Positions 55,621 to 64,000 of a stretch of DNA of 64,000 nucleotides are shown here, piece by piece. The notes under the pieces are model-generated. The model was not told where the DNA came from. It saw only the letters and a program-made list of their open reading frames with translations, and did no database searches. The stretch lies in NCBI GenBank assembly GCA_021234155.1, contig JAJEKV010000017.1:18422372-18486371 (forward strand), read 5' to 3'. Both the position numbers and the translations under genes were made by a program. Position 1 is the first letter of the stretch; each line of letters opens with the position of its first letter. The DNA is from Isoetes taiwanensis (lineage: Eukaryota > Streptophyta > Lycopodiopsida > Isoetales > Isoetaceae).

Positions 55621-56224
55621 CAATTAATGGTATTTATGGGATTCTAGGTAGAAGCATCTCTATTCCTACTAGCCTTTAGGTCTCTACCCTTCTTTATTCC
55701 ACACGCACAAGGGGTGCAGCAAAAGAACTACCATAAATTATAAATCCATTCATAACTTCAAATAGAGCATCAATATAAGACTTATCATTCATCAAAGTAA
55801 ACAAGGGTTAATCCTTAACTAGAATCTCAAGCTAACTAAGCCTACTAACCAGTATCTTGGCTAGGTCCTCTATATCTCAAGTTCTCGATGCTCTTTGCTA
55901 GTTGAATAGGCTCCTCCTCCTTTTCCAATTGCCCCCAAATCGATTTGGGGCAAACTGGGGATGAAACCCCAATTTGGGTGATACCTAAGTGGCAATTTCC
56001 TTCTGCCCAATCATTTGGGTTATGTGGAAATTGGTAAACTAGGTTAATTATTAATTGGATTAATATATTCCTCTCTAAAACTAGAATTTTGCCCTAATTT
56101 TGAATTAGGGTTTAGACTAATGAAAATGAGTCCATCACTTAACATAGCTAATGTTAATTAATATGCATCAAGTTGATGTAATGTACTACCCCATTATACA
56201 CAACCAATACACAATTACCATTAA
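55621..56224. other. Intergenic, no gene seen
   Basis: Sequence after the tandem array. It contains short palindromes ('cccaaatcgatttggg' at about 55,935 and 'ggggatgaaacccc'). No coding segment. Confidence 0.5.
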
Positions 56225-56602
56225 TATTAATTAACACAAACCATTACACCTAACACTTCTAGATTAAAATCCCCTTGAAATTCCATTTGGTTTCGGTGCA
56301 TATTCACACGCGGGGTGACTTCGGACATCGAGAGCTATCAGATGGGCATATTTGTCGTTTATTTCTTGATTTAGATTGTAGACAACGATCCTCGTTTGTG
56401 GGGTTTATATAATGAGATTTGCAAAACACTATAAGGTTTGAGGCAATGAACTAGATGATGTTGATTTCTACATGTATTATACAATTTTAGAGGCTCTCGC
56501 TGTCCTACGTGACCCCCTGTGGGAATATGCACCGAAACCAAAGGGGTTTCAGGGGGATTTTAATTTAAAAGTGTTAGATGTAATAGTTTGTGTTAGTTAT
56601 CT
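56225..56602. repeat. Long imperfect inverted repeat (foldback or MITE-like)
   Basis: Left arm 56,225-56,340 and right arm 56,490-56,602 are complementary. 'taacacaaaccattacacc' pairs with 'gatgtaatagtttgtgtta', and 'tttggtttcggtgcatattc' pairs with 'gaatatgcaccgaaaccaaa'. Further in, 'ggacatcgagagct' pairs with 'ggctctcgctgtcc'. Arms are about 110 bp with some mismatches, and the loop is about 150 bp. It could be a foldback or MITE-type element, or a hairpin precursor transcript. Confidence 0.8.
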
Positions 56603-57120
56603 CTACATATGTAATGCAGTTTCTAATTTTCCTTTTTTGTCCCTCTCGATTTTTTCTGTGCCGCAATCTATTTTAATATCTCCTTGCCACGTCTTTTTCT
56701 TAGGACGGTCTGTTGCATCCAACCTTGACGCTTAGCAATGACCTCATTCTGACAAGCTGTGCTATTGCAAGCTATATGATCGGTGATGCATTGGCTCCTC
56801 CGTCCAGTAGATTTACCAGCAAATAATTCGGTGTTTCTGGAAATGGCCGCCTTCCTATTGTTACGGTGGTAGGGCAGTGGTAGAAACCATGGTATGGGCT
56901 ACAGGAACTTCATTGGGGAAGGTAAGAAGTAGGACCGTATGACGGGTTGCAGCTGCACTTCGTTCATTTTTTTTCATCTATTCCCTCTCATTCTCTCCTT
57001 TCTTCGTCATTTCCAAAATTGTCATGCTCTGCGTCATTTAGAATATAGGAGTTACATGTGCAAATGGATTATTTCCCAAATCTTCATGGCCTGCGCAGAG
57101 CATATAGAGCTTATTTGGTT

Positions 57121-57760
57121 TTAGTCAGAATGATCAGATTTTGACCTGTTCATGCCAAATTTAAAGAACCTGGATCCTGGCACCTGCTTCTTGCTTCTGC
57201 TTTGGTCAAAGTTTTTCTTTAGGCTTTGGCTATGACAGATTTCATCTTGCTTTGGACCTGAAGAACAAGGCACTTTCATAGATTTTTGAATGATTAAATT
57301 GCTATCATAATGAAGTATAGAAGGGAAGATAAACCGCTTCTCAGCTGGAGCATAAGAATGTACATATTGCTCAAAGAATTGGAATTCAGACCTAGAAAGG
57401 AAAGGCTGATCATCGCGAGGCAACGCAGGCTTTGAGTCTACAGAGTCGATGGCGGAAGAATCCACCATTTTTCTATTCCTTTGAAACTTTGGAACCCAGA
57501 GGTCGATTTTTGCTTTCTAAGCTTGAATCTATCGTGATTTTTGGTAAACATGTCTGCATCACTATCGTCAAAGCAAGCTTTGTATGATTCCCCCTTTGTG
57601 CACGATGAAGATGACCCATTTGCAGATGATGTGCCCAATTTCTCGAAGATTTTTTTTCATCGTCCAATGTAAACAATGTATGTATGATTTGTTGTGAGAC
57701 CAAGCATCTGCTCTTGCAGTATAATTTTTGTTCCTTTCGTTGTTCAGGCTCCACTTCTTG
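57121..57760 (-). pseudogene. Unidentified coding remnant, frame-broken
   Basis: Three minus-strand frames join into one protein-like sequence if two frame changes are allowed: a piece starting MEPEQRKEQKLYC, then SSANGSSSSCTKGESYKACF with DADMFTKNHDRFKLRKQKS, then MVDSSAIDSVDSKPALPRDD through FFEQYVHSYAPAEKRFIFP to FFKFGMNRSKSDHSD. The composition is Ser/Lys-rich and hydrophilic. No intron signals are needed between the pieces, so it may be a processed or decayed copy. The family is not recognised. Confidence 0.35.
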
Positions 57761-59336
57761 CCGCTAGGTATACAAAGTTCACCATTATGTAAAAGCTTTT
57801 TTTTCTTTCTTTTTGCAGGGAATAATGTTTGGAATTACTTATTTAAGAAAACAACTACTTAATGTCTCAGCATAACAGTAGTTTGCAAATTCTAATTACT
57901 TTTATTCACAGAGGAATTGCATACTCTTTCCAAAATCACGGTGACGAATATGTAGATATATATAGTACTACAGAACTATGTGCATTTCTTTGGATAGCTT
58001 AAAATTTTGCAATCTAATGTGTTAAACGCCAGTGCTTAAAATGCCAGTGCTAGCCTTTATCACTCCCATTGCCACTGAAGCTTATCGAGCCACTATCACT
58101 CCAAACCTTTATCAAATGCCAAACACTCATTATTTTGAAGTTCTATTGTATCCCTTTACTATTGCCACTGCTGACCTTTATCAAATGCAAACACTTATTT
58201 TTTTGAAGCCCTATTATATACGTGAAATCTACTATGCAAAACTATAGATATTGTTGAGTAGCATTTGAGCTTATAGAAATCCAATACTAAGCTTGCAATG
58301 CATTATTAAATGGTCGCTGCTAATATCATGTCCAACTACACAAGTTTAGAACCAAAGAAATATTCACAGCGGCCTTGGCCATGGCGATAAATTTCTTGTG
58401 TGAATTAAAGTAAACACCTAGCCACCCACCCCATGTCCTTTCCACATTTCTGTTCGCATGGTTCTTAGATTCTCTTGAAGGACCCATATCATTCAACTAA
58501 AAATTCAATAGTCCCAAATAGAAAGTCCTGAGAATCACTTGATACAAATATAGTCCCTTCCCTATTACCCATAATCTATATGCTGAGGGCATAATTATTT
58601 CTCCACGACATTCAAAACATTCCAACACTAACATCAATGGGTCATTTATTAGAAATTTTTTCATTTTGAAATGCCCAATGAATTTAGAAAAACATCTTGA
58701 CTAAGTTCATGCCACGACAAACAAATGTTCAAAATACTTGGGGGTTCTAACCGACACCAAGCCAGTTTGTGCTCCTAGTTCAACCTGGAATCACAATCAC
58801 GATGTAAGAATTACTTCCATACTAGAATATCACAGAAATTGCATAGTTGTTTATTAACCTAACAACAACATGCATCCACGATTAAATTTCCTTTGATGTA
58901 TTGCAGCATCCAGAGCTACTGTTATGTACCAGCAAGAATGCTTATAATATAGCCATGATAATATAGCTGCTATTTTTTTCACGGTACTCCAAAACCCAGT
59001 TTCTAATTCGTCATGCCAACCCTTGTTCCTGAATCAAAGATTTAAAGGTGAAATAGAATAGATTTGAAATGGTGGAGAGGAGAAGGAATCTATGCTGACA
59101 TTATTAGCTCATAAATCCAAACCTTTCATATACTGAGGACATATTGCATGAAATCTAGTAAATTGGAAATCCTAAACCTGCGTTGCTCCTAGCTTGGGCA
59201 TTTGATGTTGTTAATGTAGAGAAAATATTCAACTTATAATATTGCCTTCAACTTCAATACCTTTTTACTTCACCTTAACACTGTTCAGAAGTTAACCCTA
59301 GCTACTCAGCTAGATAATTCAGCAATGGTTCAGCAA
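57761..59336. other. AT-rich intergenic, no gene seen
   Basis: A short direct repeat of 'ccttta(t/c)...gccactg' and 'tttatcaaatgc' type words is seen at about 58,050-58,200. Otherwise no coding, RNA or element features were recognised. Confidence 0.5.
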
Positions 59337-59415
59337 ATCGGCACACCTATAAATGCAATCCGGCACACCTGTGAATGCAATCCGGCACACACCTGTGAAA
59401 GCAATCCGGCACATC
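59337..59415. repeat. ~25-bp tandem repeat, three to four copies
   Basis: Repeats of 'gcaatccggcacacctgtga' type sequence (aatcggcacacctataaat, then three 'gcaatccggcac' units). Confidence 0.85.
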
Positions 59416-59779
59416 CTTCTGTAGACGAATTCGTAGAAGAACTCTCCACATGATGAAAAGAACCTAAATGATAAAAAAAGAAAGCTCTTGAAGACCTAAA
59501 AGTTAAAAAATTAAATGAAGAAATGAAGAAACAGGAAGCCTTTGAAAAACTTGCTACCTGATGTCGGATGTCGGATGAAGCTGGGAGCCGGATCTTGAAA
59601 AATGCCTAAAGTATCATACGGTGGAGAGATCCCGCCCAGCCTTCCCCTTCTCGACCTCCTGCGGAAAAATGGCAGTGTAGACGTATTGTGCTTCGATCGT
59701 ATACAGACGTGTTAAAAAAAAATAAGACCCCTAACCAGTCACGCACATGTATTATACGGTTTTTAATTGGTGAAATCCC

Positions 59780-60125
59780 TAGGTTCCCCTCCTGAAGTGT
59801 AGTGGCTCCACGGGCAGCTAGACGATCGTGGGGACACATGTCCGTCCCCTACTGAACTTTCCAAAACAAGAGCCAGGCTGACATCTATAACTCTTGAGAA
59901 ACAGGGCGACGCCATTGACCCAGCGAGTGTTGGACCCATACTCGACCCACACGAAGTGATCGATTATAAACCTAGCCCGTTATAGGATCCCAGTAGCCGC
60001 GCTCACCAGGGTCCTCCCCTCACTTTGACATTGACCCCATTGTGTGGTGCTCAGTCACTCCATAGCCTCCATAGCCTGGTGGGCTCTATGCACAGGTTGT
60101 ATATGTTCCATGAATGAAAGGCTCT
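59780..60125. repeat. Diverged dispersed copy of the right part of the 1.68-kb unit
   Basis: Order and wording match the units at 50.3-50.6 kb. 'gttggacccatactcgaccc' parallels 'gtcagacccatacccggcc', 'gatcccagtag' parallels 'gacccaataa', 'ttgtgtggtgctcagtcact' parallels 'tatctggtgctcaatcacag', and 'gtgggctctatgcacaggt' parallels 'gtgggctcttgtgcattgg'. So that part is an independent dispersed repeat family. Confidence 0.7.
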
Positions 60126-60910
60126 AGACTAGGAGCATCATTTAAATAATGGCTACTAAGTGTCTATCTTCTATCCCACCTCTAGGAAACAAGCACAAAA
60201 TTCATGGAGACTAGAAAGCTTGTATGGATCAAGGGACTGATAAGGAGGTTGGCCAGAAGGCAGGATATGAAGGAGCAGAAGGACAAGGAGGAGGATCTCC
60301 ATCCAATAAGCGCACCTCTTCCCCTTATATAGGGATCAAGAAGCCTTTTCCAAAAAGGTAAAGGTACATAGACCTTTTTAGGGTCTCAACCTTTTTCAAG
60401 GTTCCATAAATATCTCAATGGTTCAAATCCAGTTAAAAACAATTAACTTTAGACATAATAAAGGCAGCTTGACCATGTGAAATAGTTTTTGAGCATATGT
60501 ATAATAATAGTATGTAGAATCGTTGATGTTAGAAATTAATAATAATTGCAAACCTTAAAAGTGTAAGTACTAATTCCATTACAAATATAGCAAAGCTTTT
60601 TTAATTTTATCTTCAAATGATTCCATCCCACATCTCCTCTCGACAAATTTTGCAATGTTTCTACAAGTAGTCACATTTAGAACAAACTAAAAAAGGATAG
60701 CCACATTTAAAACAAAGAGAAAATAAAGGAAGTAAAAAAAAGGGGAAGGGGAGGTACAACAAAACAAATAGAGAGAGGGAAAAATAATTCTAATTTATTG
60801 AATTTGGAAAAAAGAATAAATAATTTCATGTCAACTCACATGAAGTAACATGTAGTCCCATGAGGAATGTCATATGGAGCATGTGCATTGGGTATGCCGC
60901 ATGGAGCATG
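60126..60910. other. 3' flank of the extensin-like gene, no gene seen
   Basis: AT-rich sequence with A-rich runs near 60,720-60,800. The 3' UTR of the minus-strand extensin-like gene should lie here; its end was not determined. Confidence 0.5.
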
Positions 60911-62858
60911 TCAAATAGAGCATGTGCATTGGCATGTAAAAGGTTGGGCTGAAAAATTATGGTAATATGGGGACGGGGAGGAGCACTCGGAAGGTGGCGA
61001 CTCATACATATAAGGAGGTGGTGGCGAAGGTGATGGGGTAGGGGGTGATTTATATGTGTAAGGAGGTGGTGGCGAGAGTGATTTGTATATGTAAGAAGGT
61101 GGTGGCGATTTGTAGACATATGGAGATGGCATCAATGGCGATGGAGAAGGGGAAGATTTGTAGACATATGATGGTGGTGGTGAGGGCGATGGAGGAGGGG
61201 GCGATTTATAGACATACAGAGGTGGCGGCAAGGGTGATGGAGGAGGGGGAAATTTGTAGACATACGGAGGTGGCAGTAAGGGTGAGGGAGGCGGGGGGGA
61301 CTTGTAGACATATGGAGGTGGTGGCGAGGGTAAGGGAGAAGGGGGTGATTTGTAAATATAAGGAGGTGGTGGTGAGGGTGGAGGCGACGGTGGAGATGGA
61401 GATGGATAGACATATGGAGGTGGAGGTGATAGTGATGGCGGAAGAGGGGACTTGTAGATATAAGGAGGAGGCGGCGGAGATAGATAGACATATGGAAGTG
61501 TAGGTGATGGTGATGGCAGAGGGGGGGATTTGTAGATGTAAGGAGGTGGTGGTGAGGGTGGTGGAGGAAGGGGTGATTTATAGATGTAAGGAGGTGTGGG
61601 CGAAGACGATGGAGGAGGAGGGGATTTATAAATATAAGGAGGTGGTGGGGAGGGTGATGGAGGAGGTGGAGATGGGTAAACATATGGAGGTGGGGATGGA
61701 GGGGATGGAGGAGGGGGGGATCTGTAGAGATATATGGAGGTGGCGGCAAGAGTGAGGGAGGAGGGGGGGGATTTATAGACATACGGAGGTGGTGGCGAGG
61801 GTGAGGAAGGAGGGGGTGATTTGTAAGCATAAGGAGGCGGCGGTGAGATTGAAAGAGGTGGCGGAGATGGATAGACATATAGAGGTGGTGATGGCGGAGG
61901 GGGGGATTTGTAGATATAAGGAGGAGGTGGCGAGGGTGATGGAGGAGGGGGTGATTTATAGATGTAAGGAGGTGGGGGAGAAGGTGATGCAAGAGGAGGG
62001 GCTTTGTAGGCATAAGGTGGTGGTGGGGAGGGTGATGGAGGAGGTGGAGATTGGTAAATATATGGAGGTGAAGGAGGAGGGGGGGATTTGTAGGCATAAG
62101 GTGGTGGTGGGGAGGGTGATGGAGGAGATGGAGATGGGTAAGTATATGGAGGTGGAGGTGAAGGAGGAGGGGGGGATTTGTAGATATAAGGAGGCGGTGG
62201 GGAGAGTGATGGAGGAGGTGGAGATAGGTAAACATATGGAGGTGGAGGAGAAGGGGGATGTGTAGATATAAGGTGGCAGCGGCAAGGGTGCTGGAGGAGG
62301 GGGCGATTTATAGACATAAGGAGGTGGTGGTGAAGGTGATGGAGGAGGGGGCGATTTATAGGGTGAAGGTGATGGAGGAGGGGGCGATTTATAGACATAA
62401 GGAGGAGGTGGTGATGGAGATGGAGGAGGTGGCGATGGGTAGACATAAGGAGGTGGAGGCGAGGGGGATGGAAGAGGTGGTGAAGGGTAAACATAAGGCG
62501 GAGGAGGAGACTTGTACACTAAAGATGGCGAAGGCGGAGATTGATAAACATACGGTGGAGGTAGAGATTGATAAGCATACGATGAAGGCGGAGGAGATGC
62601 GTATACAAGGGGCGGAGGAGGGGAGGAATACTCCAACGTTGGAACTGGGACAAAAGGATGAGGATATATAGGTTGTTGAGGATGTAACCATGGAAGGCGT
62701 AACCAAGGAGGCAACCAAGGTAAAGGATGAGAAAAGAATTTCGAATTTTTCTTTCTAGCCTCTATGATGGAGTCTCCAACGCCTTTGTCCGCAACATCTC
62801 GGGCAGCACAAGCAACGGCAAGTAACACAAACACCATTAAAACATTTAGCCCCTTCAT
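60911..62858 (-). CDS. Extensin-like hydroxyproline-rich cell-wall protein, one frame break
   Basis: Secreted structural wall glycoprotein. ATG at 62,858 starts a signal peptide ([18 protein letters not shown]) and an ~80-residue N-terminal region. Then come dozens of units built from [12 protein letters not shown] and Tyr motifs ([36 protein letters not shown]). Ser-Pro4 is the usual site of proline hydroxylation and arabinosylation; Tyr-x-Tyr is the usual cross-link site. At about 62,250-62,265 the repeat moves into another frame and then continues without a stop to 60,911, ending [10 protein letters not shown]. Read across the break it would be about 650 residues. The break may be a real 1-nt deletion, an assembly error in a repeat, or a small intron. 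Without correction the product is about 300 residues, with a scrambled end after ~200. No intron is needed elsewhere. Confidence 0.8.
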
Positions 62859-63730
62859 CTTTTCTTCACTTTTTCTAACCTGCTTTCCAAAATGTGAGTG
62901 AGTCCATTATGTAGGCCCTCGTGCCTATTTTTAATCTATGTAGCTTAAATATCTTTGAAAATAAGTCTGCCCAAACAATTTATCAGCATAATATCTCGGC
63001 CAAGAAATAGGGTTTGCAGTGGTTATAGGTGGAACAATTGAAGGCAAGGGATAACCATTGAAAGGGGAGACGTATATACCTAGGGCCTTTGAAAGCCTAG
63101 TAAAAGGAGAGGCATCGAGATATAAAAGGGAGAAGAAGCAACAGAAAACAGAAGGAAGACGAGGAGAAGGAGAGGGCTGCCATAGCTCCTCTCCATCTTC
63201 CGTATAAGCCCTAGGAGCTCGATCTGCCTGCAGATCTTCCAATTTTTTTTGTTTCGGATTTCTTCGATCTCGCCTTTTTCCTGATCAGAACTAGCTCCCA
63301 GAAGTCGGGAGAGAGAGAGAGAGGCCAGTGCCTCGATCGACAATTTGGAGCCAACTTGATCCAAATTCAACCCATATCTGCTATTCATAACCGATATGGG
63401 TTGTCATAATTTTAGCAGATAATCATTGGACAACTTGATCCTTCAACCCATATCGTCTATTCATTCTCCAAATCGAAATTATGAAGCCGGATCCCGTTCA
63501 AGTTGCCTCACCAGCAGATAGTGTCAGAGGCCTTGATCTTACTTAAAGCTGCCGGAATGCTCCATAATTTAAGTGATAAAAAAACCCGTGAATCTGCATT
63601 TTGAGGATAACATCGCAGACCCACATTTTCAAATGATTCCAGTCGACAGCGGAATTATGCTGCATTTGCACTCCATTCAATATCTTCAGAACAGAGCAGA
63701 CTTAAGTAAGCCGTTGCAGGCGTTACTGTG
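62859..63730. other. 5' flank of the extensin-like gene
   Basis: Minus-strand promoter region; a weak TATA-like 'gattaaaaatagg' lies about 65 bp upstream of the ATG. On the plus strand 'gatataaaaggg' at about 63,118 could be an unrelated TATA box. No gene is supported. 'caacccatat' with 'gatatgggtt' words recur around 63,370-63,450. Confidence 0.35.
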
Positions 63731-64000
63731 TCAATTCGGACCCTTAAACTGAAATCTGGAGTCTGCCGTGACTTCTAAATCTGGAGTTTCGTTGAGACGT
63801 TTTTCAGCTATTTTTATCATACTGCGAGAGCCCGGAGACAATGAGATCTTATAGTTCCATTCCAACGAAGCTTTCAATTGGTCTGTGGCATGCCTCCAAT
63901 CTGTGCACTCCAACCCCCACATCTGCTGGTAAACATAAACTTGTTCAAATAACATACTGCACTGACTTGGAGGTAAAGCAACACCACTTGAACACTTATA
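63731..64000 (-). CDS. Partial open frame at the window edge, unknown product
   Basis: Ninety codons (89 residues and a stop) open to the window edge, ending TAG/TAA-type at 63,731. They include CSSGVALPPSQCSMLFEQ, VYVYQQMWGLECTDWRHATD and KIAEKRLNETPDLEVT. The amino-acid mix (Trp, Cys, Met, balanced charge) looks coding. Exon borders and family are not visible. It could be the last exon of a minus-strand gene starting beyond the window. Confidence 0.3.
   Translation of the reverse strand, partial: YKCSSGVALPPSQCSMLFEQVYVYQQMWGLECTDWRHATDQLKASLEWNYKISLSPGSRSMIKIAEKRLNETPDLEVTADSRFQFKGPN

Noticed and set aside
61045-62671. Long plus-strand frames (150-160 codons) rich in Met/Glu/Gly/Lys opposite the extensin gene
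   Set aside because: They are antisense shadows of the Pro-rich repeats, made only of complements of Ser-Pro-Tyr codons.

Overview
The window reads as nuclear DNA of a land plant with a large, repeat-rich genome. Genes are split by many short introns, and between them lie LINE and copia remnants, microsatellites, minisatellites and kilobase-scale tandem repeats. The best taxonomic clue is a complete kinesin-9 gene of the KIF6 type (24.8-30.9 kb). That family follows cilia and flagella and, as far as I know, is missing from flowering plants. It points to a plant with swimming sperm, most likely a fern, possibly another seed-free plant or a cycad/Ginkgo relative. This is an inference from one family. 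No bacterial operon, CRISPR array, rRNA or convincing tRNA gene was seen.

Layout. 1.4-5.7 kb (-): intact ten-exon diaminopimelate epimerase of plastid lysine synthesis. 7.3-8.4 kb (-): small four-exon gene of unknown family. 10.1-19.7 kb: complex non-coding repeat block with two copies of a TATA-bearing palindromic element, two long CT tracts, 2.0-2.2 kb tandem units, an array of small hairpins, and a broken NPH3/BTB gene fragment. 20.1-23.5 kb (+): dead LINE, itself split by a second 5'-truncated LINE with a 14-bp target duplication. 23.7-24.1 kb (-): probable copia RNase H remnant. 24.8-30.9 kb (-): KIF6-type kinesin, 16 exons. 31-43 kb: mostly gene-poor, with minisatellites, a 246-bp duplication and orphan candidate exons. 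43.2-55.6 kb: about four copies of a 1.68-kb tandem unit. The first copy is interrupted by a 6.0-kb DNA transposon (43,859-49,883) with terminal inverted repeats and a short target duplication. 56.2-56.6 kb: long inverted repeat. 57.1-57.8 kb (-): frame-broken coding remnant. 60.9-62.9 kb (-): extensin-like cell-wall gene with one frame break. 63.7-64.0 kb (-): open reading frame running off the window.

Most novel item. The 6.0-kb transposon carries two convergent genes. On the minus strand is a decayed, probably DDE-type transposase. On the plus strand is a gene ending in an uninterrupted FCP1/NIF-type HAD phosphatase domain whose second catalytic aspartate is asparagine. A DNA transposon pairing a transposase with a phosphatase-like protein is not something I know to be described. 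The housekeeping genes (dapF, kinesin, extensin) are functionally unrelated neighbours.
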